Shown here one piece after another: positions 30,993 through 41,448 of a stretch of DNA of 64,000 nt. This stretch comes from Andalucia godoyi (lineage: Eukaryota > Discoba > Jakobea > Jakobida > Andaluciidae). The first letter of the stretch is position 1, and the number at the start of each line of letters is the position of its first letter. The notes under the pieces were generated by a model, which saw only the letters and a list, made by a program, of their open reading frames with translations, had not been told where the DNA came from and searched no databases. The DNA lies in NCBI GenBank assembly GCA_009859145.1, contig VRVR01000035.1:161978-225977 (forward strand), read 5' to 3'. The position numbers were made by a program, and so were the translations under genes.

Positions 30993-33657
30993 TCAGCGGT
31001 CAGAGATAGACTCCGACTTGCCAGCATGGAAGGAGTACGTCCACAGTCGAGCACGACAGTCCCCGGAGCCAGACGCGACCATGCGAGTGGCAGGAGAAAC
31101 AGCAACAGAAATAACAGAATTCTTGTGGCCGTGAAGCACTCCCACGCAGGTGTGCTGGACTTCGGCAGTTCCTGGATTTGTTCGCTGAAGCCAAAACTGC
31201 ACGGTGCGGTCCTTGGAGCCAGACACGAGGACGGATCCATCCGGAGAGTACGCAAGCGAGAGAACGTAATCAGAATGTCCTCTAATAACATTGCCAACCA
31301 TCACCGTTCCGTCGTCATGGTCTTTCTTATCCTTTCCATTGTCAGTTCTTCGGTCTCGAAGCGATCGTGCAGCTTCCTTGACGTCCCAGACACGAATTGT
31401 ACGATCTAGTGAACCGGATGCAATGCGAGTCCCGTCAGGTGCAAAGGCCACAGCGTACACAGAATCCTCGTGGCCTTCCCAAGCATGGACGAAATCACCT
31501 GTCCGCAGATCCCACATTCGAACAATCGCATCGAGCGATCCCGCAGCAACGTACATCCCATCTGGAGAAACAGCAACCGACGTCACTCCATCACGCGGTC
31601 CGTGCAAAGAATCACCAAGGACCAGCAATGGTGCAAGATTCCTCCAATCCCACACGCGGAGCTTTCCATCCCCGGACCCCGAGACCAGCAATCGCCCGTC
31701 GGGTGAAAAGTCAAGTCCGTAAATATCCAGCTCGTGGCCACGAAGAACGATGGCAAGCAATGCGTCTGGCTTTTCATCCATATTTGCGTGATGCGCCCCA
31801 CTGTTTGATGCTGTCAAAGTCGGTGCAACCGCTGTGGAGGATGCATCGTCCGCTGTTTCCTTCTTTGCAGACTTGGAGTCCTCAGACTCCGAAGAAGCTA
31901 AGTTCTTCGAAATGAGTGCTGCGGACGATGCGGACGGCGTAGGTGCAGGTGCAATGATTGCGTTTGTGCCTGGCTCGCGGTCCGAGGCATACAGCGACCA
32001 TATCTTGACGATGCGATCTTCGGCACCCGTGGCCAGGAACCGACCGTCTGGAGAAAAGCAGACGGATCTGACATATGACTCCCCGCCAACATTTTCCGAG
32101 CCAGCGTTCGGAAGACCGGCTTTCGGCAACACCACCGAGTTGGAGTTCTCGACGTCTTCAATCTTCGATCGCGGCGGCGCATCAAACCTGCACGATGCTG
32201 GAATGGGGTCTGACTCGCGAAGCACAGAGCGCAAGTCGCCCGTGAACACATCGAATATCTGCGTCATTTTGTTGGATCCAGTGGCCAGAAGAGAGCCGTC
32301 TTTCGAGAATCGAACACAGCACACAACCGACCGATGCTGAAGAATATGATGGTCATTAATTCCCATCCTTTCGCCAATCGCCGGCGTTGATCCGGTGACT
32401 GTCACCGCTGCACCTGTCCCATCCGTCGAAGGATACGACAAATGGAACGATCCGTCGTCGGGTTCATCCAAAACAGACGCAACCACGGAAGCAGAGGCCG
32501 GTGCCGCGGTGGCAGCTACAGAACCAGCGGTCACAGTCGGTGATACAGAGGACGTAGGTGGTGATGTTGGTCCAACAGACCCAGAAACAGGCAGCACTGC
32601 CGGGTTGATGACAGGAGATGCAGTTGCAATTGACGCCTTTCCTTCTACCGCTACCTTCTCGCTATTTTTCTTCTTCTTCGATGCCGGTGCACCAGCAGAG
32701 GACGCGGGGGCAGGCTTCTGTGCCTTTGCCGTAGCATTCTTCTTCGGTTTTCCGCTTTCTTCGGACTCCTGATCCGACTCCACGTCTCCCTTTTGCGTGG
32801 AGAACGAGGCGGATGCAGATACAGGAGCAGGCTGCTGGGAGCCAATGGCCATGGAGGGATGTCCAGCCATCGGAACTCCCGAAGAAACCGCAGTCGGCAT
32901 GCTTTGGTTCGCAAATCCATATGCATTGGGAGCAGGATACGCTGGTTGCTGTCCATAATAAGGATACTGTTGCGCCTGCGGCTGTTGCGGTTGCGATGGT
33001 ATTTGCTGCTGCTGCTGCTGTTGGTGGTGATGCTGTTGTTGCGGTGGAGGAATGTTATGAGGAGCATAGGGAGCACCGCTGCCGCCTCCGGTGCTTCCCG
33101 CCGCTTGCATTCCCGGGTGAATATTGTGGTGGTGTGAAACCATGTGCGGCTGCGCACCGTGGTACGCCGCATATGGGTCTTGATACGGATAATAGGATCC
33201 CTGCGGTGTGGCAGCTCCAGGAGCGACATTGGACGCAGTGCTGCTATTCAGCGGCGCAGCAGGAGCGTTGGCCGATTGCAATGAAGAGACGGATGCATTC
33301 TCGGACAATCGAGAGCGTTTCTGGGGCGGAAGCTGCACATTCGAACCGGCTGATTCCAGTATCCTTCGCAACCTCGCAATCTCCTCTTCATATCTGAAAC
33401 ACTCGGATGGAAGTGTAAAATATACAAAAAAAGATGAAGGAAAAACCAAATGTTAGCACTTGCTAAAATATCAATTAAACATAAAAAAACACGACGATTT
33501 GATTCAAACAGGCGCAAACAAAAGGCAAACAAGAAAGCCAACAAGCAAACATACTCGAGTCGCATTTGAGAGTGCCGCCGTTCAAGATCATGAAGCGCGT
33601 GCTGCAGCTGCACGTATTCAAACAAGTGTTGTTCCACTGAAAATATAGAGTAAGTAA

Positions 33658-33695
<38 letters not shown>

Positions 33696-34238
33696 AAGAA
33701 ATGTTAGTATTTCAAACGAAGGACGCTGCAAGGATGCTAGCAATAAGAAAAGGCACGTACTTTTTCGTTCATACTCTTCACGCTGAATCGTCAACAGAGT
33801 GAGTTCTCTTCTGAGCATTTCGTTTTCAGAGTCGATCATTCTTGGGTTGTGTGAAGCGCTGTTGGGGATATTGGGCGACTGGTTGACGGCCGACGACAGA
33901 CCCGACAATGCCGATCCAGCAGACGCAGACGGATTGTTGGCAGCGGTGGAGGACGCCGATGCCGCAGGAGCATGAGGATGAGGATGGGGATGAGGGTGGG
34001 GATGGGAATGGGAATGGGGATGAGGATGGGGATGAGGATGCCCTGAAGAGGAGGTCGTGAGAGAGAGCGACTGCGGTGGATAAAGAGGTTGATGATGGTG
34101 CATCATAGGTGAAGGATACGCAAAGGACGGAAGTGGGATCGCAGACGATGACGGACCAGAGGCTAATGTACCGCCAGATCCAGAAGCCGACGATGACGAG
34201 TTTGGAGCAGTCTGAGACTGCGGGATTGAAGCAGACAT
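30993..34238 (-). CDS. TUP1: Tup1-like WD40 transcriptional corepressor
   Basis: I assembled three exons, 33761-34238, 33555-33636 and 30993-33393 (reverse strand), giving 986 residues. Donors are GTACGT and GTATGT; intron 1 has an exact TACTAAC branch site and intron 2 TGCTAAC. Residues about 145-200, which span all three exons, match the Tup_N tetramerisation coiled coil: REEYERKMEQHL, HALHDLERRHSQM, EYEEEIARLR. Next comes a Gln/Pro/Tyr-rich disordered region. The C-terminal propeller runs from about 540 to 986 with WD repeats such as GHELDIYGLDFSPDGR and GHSDYVLSLAYSPDGS. One propeller loop is expanded by about 80 residues (about 655-735). Tup1 represses transcription in the nucleus with DNA-binding partners, in fungi together with Cyc8/Ssn6. 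The N-terminus also has a His-Pro repeat. Confidence 0.92.
33660..33693. repeat. (GA)n microsatellite in Tup1 intron 1
   Basis: Reads as (CT)n on the Tup1 sense strand, between the TACTAAC branch site and the acceptor. Confidence 0.95.
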
Positions 34239-34481
34239 TGTATGTAAGAATATGTATGCGTGTGACTGACAGACAATGTGTGACTATGTGACTGCGTGTT
34301 GTCACTTTCACTTTCCTACTACAACGCCAACTCCTACGCCCACTACGACGAACTCTGACGAAGGATGTCGACGATAAAAACTCACAGCACAATAACAAGC
34401 AGCACCAATAACAAGCAACAACACCCAAAGAAGGATAGGTGAAAAAACAGAAAGAAAAACAAAACAAAAGAAATAAAAGAC

Positions 34482-34490
34482 AGAGAGAGG

Positions 34491-34571
<81 letters not shown>
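34482..34571. repeat. (GA)n microsatellite upstream of Tup1
   Basis: Interrupted GA repeat about 245 bases upstream of the Tup1 ATG; reads (CT)n on the Tup1 sense strand. Confidence 0.95.
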
Positions 34572-34573
<2 letters not shown>

Positions 34574-35084
34574 TTAAAAGGAAAGAAAAAAATAAAAATG
34601 AATGAGCAAAGGAACGACGCGCTTTCTTTTGTTCTTCTTAATATTCGTTTTATTTAATTTATAAATTTTTTTTTTAAAAGTGTTTTTTGGAGGGAATTAG
34701 ATAAATGTTTATGCTCTGAGTGCTCAGTGCGTGCTGGGTCGTCAAGATGCATTTGAAGCCTCTGAGCATTCTACTCTTTTCTTTTCTTTTTTTCTGAAAC
34801 GGGAAACTTTTGCCCGCCTCTGAAAAAATTCCGAAGCTCCGGAGAAAAAATCCGAAAGATAGGGTAGGGTGGGGGGGTGCGTAGCTACAGTGGATTGTGT
34901 TCTTTTGAAAAAAAAAAATCGCTTTTTTTTGTATTCTGCTCCACTGTGCACAAAGAAGAAACCCTAGACTTTTTCTTTCGTTTGGTGTCCCATCGCCTCT
35001 TTCATCTCTCCCCGTCCTTTTTCGCCTTCGTTTTTCGTCTGTTTCTTCATCTTTTCTCTGCGATTGAACGAACTCGACGAATTT

Positions 35085-35204
<120 letters not shown>

Positions 35205-35231
35205 GAAGAAAAGAAACAATTGGTGGGAGAA

Positions 35232-36047
35232 ATGATGATTCGAAACACACGTGTCTTGAGCTCACCGTCGGTTGCGGCTGTTTTGGAGCGGCTTCCTGTG
35301 ATTACTCCTTATCCTGCTGCTTATGAATCGGCGTTTTCTGCCTTCCAAAAAGCATCTGCTTTGCGATTTCAAAAGCCACCGATGAACGACTGGGCTCCAA
35401 TGACCGGCTCTGCATCTCCCGGCACAGGCTCCAGCGAAGGCGCCGCAGAAGACAATGTCTTTGCGACTGAATTTCGTGCTGCTCCGAGACTCACGCAGCA
35501 GGATAGCATCAAAGACTCGATGGATGTCGACCGCAAGCTCGCGAATAGGTTGTATTTTGTCGTCAAGAAGAATGGAAAGTGGACATTTCCCCTGCTGTCG
35601 CTCAATGAAGAGTCGCTTTCGCTCTCCAATGCATCGTCGCCGTCAGCGTCTTCTTCTCTTGTAAGGGATGAAAGTAGTAGCAACAGCAGCAGTAGTGGTA
35701 ATAGTAGTAGTAGTAGTAGTGGTAGTGGTAGTGGTAGCAGTAGTTCCAACAGCAATAATAGTAATAAGAAATGGATGGAATTGACTGGAGTCGCGAAGAT
35801 TGCAAAGAACGCACTGGATCGCGAACTCGCAGCGATTGCGCCGTCTGCTTCCGATCGAGTGTTTGTTGTTTCCAACGCTCCGTTTTTTGAAGAAAACGGA
35901 ACATTCTTTGTGAAGGCTACGTATGTGGGAATGCCTGCAGAGTTTGCAGCTAGCGTCGTCAAGGGTGCATCCGAGTTTGGATGGGTTGATCGGCAGCAAC
36001 TCAAGGAGCTCACCGGCTCCGATGTCTCCAAGGCGCTATGGGACTAA
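35232..36047 (+). CDS. MRPL46: Mitochondrial ribosomal protein L46 (mL46), Nudix-fold
   Basis: The product is 271 residues. mL46 is a peripheral large-subunit protein of the mitochondrial ribosome with a degenerate Nudix fold. Matching segments are LANRLYFVVKKNGKWTFP, a helical block IAKNALDREL, the strand RVFVVSNAPFF, FFVKATYVG and the C-terminal FGWVDRQQLKEL. The N-terminus is basic and Ser-rich, suitable for mitochondrial import. A Ser/Asn/Gly run of about 35 residues, encoded by AGT/AAT repeats at 35680-35765, interrupts the domain between the second strand and the Nudix-type helix. I do not treat it as an intron because it lacks a pyrimidine tract and acceptor. The first of two adjacent ATGs is taken as start. 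Confidence 0.8.
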   Translation: MMIRNTRVLSSPSVAAVLERLPVITPYPAAYESAFSAFQKASALRFQKPPMNDWAPMTGSASPGTGSSEGAAEDNVFATEFRAAPRLTQQDSIKDSMDVDRKLANRLYFVVKKNGKWTFPLLSLNEESLSLSNASSPSASSSLVRDESSSNSSSSGNSSSSSSGSGSGSSSSNSNNSNKKWMELTGVAKIAKNALDRELAAIAPSASDRVFVVSNAPFFEENGTFFVKATYVGMPAEFAASVVKGASEFGWVDRQQLKELTGSDVSKALWD

Positions 36048-36293
36048 GTCTCCTGCTTCTGCTGCCGGTTCTGGTTCTGGTTACCGGTGTGGCAGCTCTA
36101 CACTACACTGCACTCCCCCGGGAATTAAAAAATAAAAAAGCAATAGATATTTATGATGCACTTGTCTTGTGTGCATCATTCATTTACACGGGGCGGGGAA
36201 GAGACAGGAAAACGAAAACGAAAACGAAAACGAGAATGGAAAAACACCCGAAACAGATGTGCATGCCGCTCACAAAACACACACCTTCACGTC

Positions 36294-36482
36294 CTAGTCA
36301 GAGCGCTGCTTCAAGCTCGCTTGTTTCCGCGCTGCGGACTTCTGCAGAGGCTGCGAAGCCTGGCCAGGTGCCGTCGATCCAAAGAATGAAGTGTTCCTCA
36401 GCCCCGACCAGTTGATGTCACCAGTCGGCTTGTGCATCTCTGCAAGATGCTCGGCTCCAATAATCAGTTTATTTTCTCCCAT
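36294..36482 (-). CDS. Possible small protein, 62 residues
   Basis: A reverse-strand ATG frame between mL46 and the Kelch gene. Codon choice resembles that of neighbouring genes. The sequence starts MGENKLIIGAEHL, contains DINWSGLRNTSFFGS, then becomes Gln/Lys-rich. No family is recognised. It would fit the alternating gene order, but it is short and might be chance. Confidence 0.35.
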   Translation of the reverse strand: MGENKLIIGAEHLAEMHKPTGDINWSGLRNTSFFGSTAPGQASQPLQKSAARKQASLKQRSD

Positions 36483-36919
36483 TGCTCCGTGTACTATGTT
36501 ATAAATCTCCCGTTCTCTTTTACAAGTCGAAAACAGTCCTGCTCGAAAGAAAATAAACGAGGGCGGCGAAGAAAAGAAACGTTTCCCTGTCGTCGGGCTG
36601 TTGCGAAAGACCGAGAAAGAGGGTACTGCGGCCCCTACGCAATTGCTGCTGTTGTCGTGGGATGTTGTTATTCAAGTGACCTGCGCTTGAACAGATTGTG
36701 ATGCGCGCTCGATCTGGGGGGGGTGCTCTTCGATTTCCGCGCTCTGGTGTGACGTGAACTGCCTTCCCGCCGTGGCGAGACAGCAGACAACCGAGCCGTA
36801 GTTGACGGCTCCCAACTCGCTCGATCAAGAAAGACAAAGGAACAGTGTAGCTGCAGGACAAACGACCCAAGCTGGCTTTGGTTGCAGATGGACGAGAACA
36901 GGTTGCACAGAATCAAGCG
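36483..36919. promoter_or_regulatory. Upstream region of the Kelch gene
   Basis: 437 bases with a short G run near 36717-36723. No further feature is seen. Confidence 0.35.
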
Positions 36920-38488
36920 ATGGGGACCGCGAGTCTGGATGCGCATGTACAGCACTATCTTGGCATCCTCGGTGGATCCTCGGCGTCTCCGCTGACGCAT
37001 GTCATTGGATCCCATCTTCTTGTCTGGCCTTCGTATGCATCTCGGCCGATTCACATTGACTTTTCGAGCCCTGGCGCGCCGCAATCCCCCAAGCCACGCT
37101 ATCTAGACACAGCAGGCGATATTCATACGGTTCCTCGTATCGGATGTGCCACGGTTGCCAATCCTGATGATCCGTATGAGCTGCTGTGCTTCGGCGGATG
37201 CACATTTCCAAAGACGTTTGACGGCGCAACGGTTTCACATAGCACAAAGTCTCGGTCAAACACGGTGGCTCATCAAAGTGCGTTTGGAATTTTGTGTTCC
37301 TCCGAGTTTAACCACGTGACAATTCGTCCGCTCTCGGCCGCAGACTCTCCGCACAGACCGGCCTTCTCCAATTCTGCGTCCGCACAGAACCACAATGGCG
37401 ATGGCGATTCTTCTGCTTCGCTTGTTCTTGAGCACCGTCATAAGAACATGAAGAAGCACTCGCAAAATCCACTTAGTCCTCGATGGGCGGCGTCAGCAGC
37501 TGGGTCCGCAGACATGCACCGAGTCATTATTTTCGGAGGCGAGGGCCCGGACTTGGCCTCCTCTGCGTACTACTCGGCGCAGAACGGGCCTGGTCACTTT
37601 CCAAGTTCCGGATCGGCGCTGTCGAGATTTGTGAAACCGCCCAACCTGGAAATGTCGCCTGGAACTTCCGAGTTTGCATCAGCTTCGCTTGCTTCGTTTT
37701 CGCAATCAGGAGTGTACCAGTCTGTTCCGTGGGTGTTGTTTGACGATACTGTGCTGTGGGACTCTTTGGAGCGGGAGTTTTTGGTTTGCAGAACGCGGAA
37801 TCTTGCGTCCAAGGACTATTCGCAGTGGATGGGTCGCAGAGCATGGCATTCGACAACATGTTTGGGATCTAAAATGTATCTTTGTGGCGGGTTCTTGACT
37901 GGTCCGTCGTCCGTGGCGTCGGATATGTGGGTTTTGGATGTTCCAACTTTGTGCTGGAACCGCGTGCCGCAGCCGAAAGGAGCAATTTCCAACCAGTTCC
38001 CCGCTGTTGGATCCTCGAGGAAGGATGTTGCGGACATGGTTCACTGCTTTGCGGCTGCTGGTCACGGAATGGCGGCCTTGGACGACTCGTTTTTGCTCTG
38101 CCACGGAGGAATGATGCCTGCAAGCGTACCTGGACCCAATGCTGCTGCGTCCTCGGTTCCGTGGATCTCTTCCCAGACTGCTCTCTATGATCCTCGCGCA
38201 AACCAGTGGGTTCCAGTTCGTACAGTCGTCACGAAAGTCACATGCTGCGATGACTTACTCGTGCCCTTTGCTGGCTTAAAGTCGATTAACCACAACACCG
38301 TGGAACTGCTTTCCAACGACCCTGCTGCGCGCTCTTCTGTGTCCTTGCGAGGTGCTCCGCAGCGAGACTCGCTCGCTCGGTGGAAACACAACTTGTCCGT
38401 TCTCGACGACCGCCACATTGCAGTTGTTGGTGGCATCGACAACGCGGGGCTCTCTGGCGACGTCTCTATCTTGGACCTTGCATTTTGA
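36920..38488 (+). CDS. Kelch-type beta-propeller protein
   Basis: The product is 522 residues starting at ATG 36920; a TTG 42 bases upstream is in frame but not used. Kelch-like blades are visible: YELLCFGGCTF, MHRVIIFGGEG, RAWHSTTCLGSKMYLCGGFL with SDMWVLDVPTLCW, SFLLCHGGM and the closing DRHIAVVGGIDNAGLSGDVSILDL. The di-glycine plus aromatic pattern is typical of Kelch propellers, which are protein-binding platforms. Two Ser/Asn-rich insertions lie between early blades. No BTB, F-box or other effector domain is present, so the role is unknown. No introns. Confidence 0.75.
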   Translation: MGTASLDAHVQHYLGILGGSSASPLTHVIGSHLLVWPSYASRPIHIDFSSPGAPQSPKPRYLDTAGDIHTVPRIGCATVANPDDPYELLCFGGCTFPKTFDGATVSHSTKSRSNTVAHQSAFGILCSSEFNHVTIRPLSAADSPHRPAFSNSASAQNHNGDGDSSASLVLEHRHKNMKKHSQNPLSPRWAASAAGSADMHRVIIFGGEGPDLASSAYYSAQNGPGHFPSSGSALSRFVKPPNLEMSPGTSEFASASLASFSQSGVYQSVPWVLFDDTVLWDSLEREFLVCRTRNLASKDYSQWMGRRAWHSTTCLGSKMYLCGGFLTGPSSVASDMWVLDVPTLCWNRVPQPKGAISNQFPAVGSSRKDVADMVHCFAAAGHGMAALDDSFLLCHGGMMPASVPGPNAAASSVPWISSQTALYDPRANQWVPVRTVVTKVTCCDDLLVPFAGLKSINHNTVELLSNDPAARSSVSLRGAPQRDSLARWKHNLSVLDDRHIAVVGGIDNAGLSGDVSILDLAF

Positions 38489-38619
38489 TCTCTTCCCTTA
38501 CCTCTTTCCTCCCTCCCTTCTGCGTCCCTACTGCTGTCTACATGTAGATAGACCCATAACATTATACTACAGCATTCCATAAAATCGCAACTTTATATAT
38601 ACAACACACTCGAACGACA

Positions 38620-39096
38620 TCACAAGGATTGCTGCTGCTGAGGTTGCTGCTGCTTTCCCATAAAGTCACGCACTGCAGCCTTGATTGCATCTTCGGCAAG
38701 CATGGAGCAGTGGAGCTTCACAGGAGGAAGTGCGAGGTGTTTTGCGATATCCGAGTTCTTGATTCCCATGACCTCGTCGATGGTTTTTCCCTGGACCCAC
38801 TCGGTAACGACGGACGACGAAGCGATTGCCGAGCCGCAGCCAAAGGTCTTGAACACAGCTTTGCGAATCACATTAGTCGAAGGATCCACGTCGATCTGAA
38901 GCTTCATTACGTCTCCGCATGCCGGAGCTCCAACAAGACCCGTTCCAACCGTCGGTGAGTTTTTATCCATCGAACCAACATTGCGTGGGTTTTCATAGTG
39001 CTCAATAATCCGATCGCTGTATTTTGTCCGCACAAACTGAAGATTCCGAGCAGCAGCAGCTGGAAACACCAAGCGAGATCCAAACAAGCGATTCAT
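38620..39096 (-). CDS. ISCU: IscU iron-sulfur cluster scaffold, mitochondrial
   Basis: The product is 158 residues. IscU assembles [2Fe-2S] clusters with the cysteine desulfurase Nfs1 and hands them to chaperones. All catalytic ligands are present: Cys60 and Asp62 (APACGD), Cys87 (FGCGSAIASS), and His129-Cys130 (KLHC). The LPPVK motif recognised by the Hsp70 chaperone is at 123-127. Residues 1 to about 25 are Arg/Ala-rich without acidic residues, a typical mitochondrial presequence. A Gln-rich tail ends the protein. The frame stays open about 130 codons upstream (to 39495), but that part has no import-signal character and includes a hydrophobic run, so the ATG at 39096 is preferred. Divergent to biotin-protein ligase. 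Confidence 0.97.
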   Translation of the reverse strand: MNRLFGSRLVFPAAAARNLQFVRTKYSDRIIEHYENPRNVGSMDKNSPTVGTGLVGAPACGDVMKLQIDVDPSTNVIRKAVFKTFGCGSAIASSSVVTEWVQGKTIDEVMGIKNSDIAKHLALPPVKLHCSMLAEDAIKAAVRDFMGKQQQPQQQQSL

Positions 39097-39590
39097 TTCT
39101 GCAGTTCGTTTTCCGTACGTCTCTCTGTCTTTGTTTCTGTCTGTGACGTTGCGGTAGTTGAGATGTAAGTTTTCCTTGACTTTTGAACTTTGGAGAAAAC
39201 ACACACACCAAAAGGAAAAAAAGAAAATAAGGAAAAGGAAAAAGATCAGAGACTCCGGAGCAACAAGAGCTATAAGAGCAAAGCCCGCAATTCGCAGTTC
39301 CCATAGAAGTTTACCGTAGAAATATGCGATGTCTTTGTTGATGCCTTGATGCCGCGGCTCCGTTTCTCCGGCGACAAAGACATTCTCTGTCGGGCTATTT
39401 TGTTCCGACGTCGACCCGCCATGCAGAAAGGAGGAGACGCGGAGAAAGCCACGAAAAGAAACCGCTGCGCGCAAGGTGCACTTGGGACTCCTCAAGCCCC
39501 GGGCTCTTTTGGCAAATTAAACAAGCGTCGGGAAAAAGAGAGGCGGCTGGATTCTTTTACTACTGCTTACTGCTGCAGAATAGGAGAGAG
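39097..39590. promoter_or_regulatory. Shared divergent promoter region, IscU / biotin-protein ligase
   Basis: 494 bases between the two ATGs. An open frame on the IscU strand crosses most of it but has no coding support. No repeats of note. Confidence 0.45.
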
Positions 39591-40616
39591 ATGTTTTCAA
39601 AGAATCGGTTCTTGTCGCTGCTGCGCACTCGGCGGTTCTTTCGGGAGGTTTTGCATGTTGAATCGTGTACTTCCACTATGGATCTCGGTGCCGAGATGGT
39701 GGCCTCTGCAACCACTTCCAACGTATGTTTTTCTCTTTGTTGTTGTTGTCTGTGCTACGTTTCCCCCTCCGAAGCTGCTGTTCGTGTGAAAGGTGTGTGC
39801 AGGCAGTATGAGGGGACTGGTTTGAATTGATGAAAAAAGACGAATTTGTGCACTGATGAATTTGTATGTGGGTAGATTGAGGGAAGCATCATCATCACGG
39901 ATCAACAGACAAGAGGTCGCGGAACGAAGCAGCGCTCGTTTGAAAGCTCCAGAACAGGAAATGTGTACACGACGCTTGTCTTTTCGTATGATTCCGATGA
40001 GTATCCATTTCCGCCGTTATTTCTGGTTCGTGCAGTTCCGGCTGCGCTGTGTGACGCGATCTCCTCGGTTGGCGTGAGCAGTCCCCCGATGATCAAGTGG
40101 CCGAATGATGTGTGGATCGCTGGCAAAAAGACGGCTGGAATCCTTATTGAAACGAGCTCCATGGGTCCACGAATGACGTGCTTTGTAGGAATTGGGGTGA
40201 ACCTGAACACGAATCCAAGTGTTGCAGATCCTGCCCTCAAGGATATTGCCACGTGCGTTAAAGATAATGTTGCTGCGACAGAGGACACACGGGATGCAGT
40301 TATTGATCGGGAAGAGTTCCTCGTGACCTTCTGTGAACATCTCGAGAAGTACTTGTCACCTTCGTATGCAAGTGTTCTTGAACACACGTATCGAGAGCGA
40401 AGTGTCATTATTGGGAGAAGGGTCAGGGTGTTTCCAAACGGCGTGGTTGGAGTCAGAACTTCGCTGCTGGCGACCGGAGCACCGGATGCATGCCTTGCGC
40501 AGTGGGATGGTGTCGCACTGTCTGTGGATTCTTTCGGGTTCCTAAAAGTCCGCAGAGACGACACTGCTGAGGAAGTCGTCCTCTCCGCAGAAGAAGTCTC
40601 TCTTCGTCTCGTGTAA
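39591..40616 (+). CDS. BPL: Biotin-protein ligase (holocarboxylase synthetase / BirA type)
   Basis: Exons 39591-39722 and 39876-40616 join in frame to 290 residues; the donor is GTATGT and the acceptor GTAG at 39872-39875. The enzyme makes biotinyl-5'-AMP and attaches biotin to carboxylases. The expected motifs are present: STM (28-30), the biotin-AMP loop TRGRGTKQRSF (56-66), KWPNDVW (118-124), GKKTAGILIE (127-136) and GIGVNLN. The C-terminal SH3-like domain is present. There is no DNA-binding domain and no long animal-type N-terminus. The first 20 residues are basic (FSKNRFLSLLRTRRFF), so mitochondrial import is possible. The downstream exon alone lacks the catalytic loop, which supports the splice. 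Confidence 0.92.
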
Positions 40617-40991
40617 AACTCCACAACCTGCAACCCACAATTATCTCTCTTTATCTCTTTTTCTCTACGTACAAAACGTATTTTGCAGTGATGTGATGAT
40701 TACGAGGAGTTTGGCCAAATTCCGCGATGCAGCCCGCCGGGTCAATCAGCATCAGCGCCCATCCAATGAGTTTCCCTTTTGAGTGGGACATCCGTGGGGT
40801 CTGCGCACCTCCAAAACAGAAACAACCTATTTCCTGTTCAGAGCTCTCGAATTGATCAATTAGTGCATTCGTTAGAACCGTTTGGACTTTGGGAACCAGG
40901 AAAAAAAAACTAGGGATTCTCAACGAGCTTCAGTTTGTGCCATTCCGAACAGATACTGTATCCATTCTGTTGATTGGCAATGGTATGCGCC

Positions 40992-41037
<46 letters not shown>

Positions 41038-41448
41038 AGGAGAGGAGANNNNNNNNNNNNNNNNNNNNNNNNNNNNNNNNNNNNNNNNNNNNNNNNNNNN
41101 NNNNNNAGGGAGGGAGGGTGGCCGCGGTGGAAGAATCATCGATTACAAGGAATCGGTTGTCAGTATTCGACAGTGTCTCTCATTGGGCCTTGACCTGTAC
41201 ACCTCCAGCCATACTATCCGATGATCTTCACAGCCGTCCATCAGACGCTTGGGTTGGAGGGTAGTACGTATCCCAACTGTACGTTGCGGAAGCTGAAGCC
41301 TCAAAAGCTTGGTGTTTTTTTTTTGTCCTTGTTTTCCCGTCTTCTTCTGCCGTGACATTTTCTGCAAACCGCCCCATTTTCCCACCAGTCTTCAGGTTGA
41401 AATAGAGGTGCGAAGAAAAACACCGAGTACATTGAGAATTTTGGAGAG
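40617..41448. other. Intergenic region with assembly gap
   Basis: Same-strand spacer between the biotin ligase and the next gene. It contains a (GA)n run from 40994 to 41048 that runs into unresolved bases. A reverse-strand frame near 40651-40830 was considered and not accepted. Confidence 0.5.
40994..41106. repeat. (GA)n microsatellite running into a 58-base N gap
   Basis: GA repeat becoming G-rich, followed by Ns at 41049-41106 and then AGGGAGGGAGGG. The repeat probably caused the gap, whose true size is unknown. Confidence 0.95.

Noticed and set aside
35660-35765. Intron in mL46 starting GTAAGG
   Set aside because: No pyrimidine tract, branch site or convincing acceptor; the in-frame Ser-rich reading is kept.
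39097-39495. N-terminal extension of IscU by about 130 codons
   Set aside because: The frame is open, but the preferred start gives a standard mitochondrial presequence; the extension contains a hydrophobic run and no similarity.
40651-40830. Reverse frame containing MSHSKGKLIGWALM
   Set aside because: Short, no homology recognised, and lies in the 3' flank of the biotin ligase gene.
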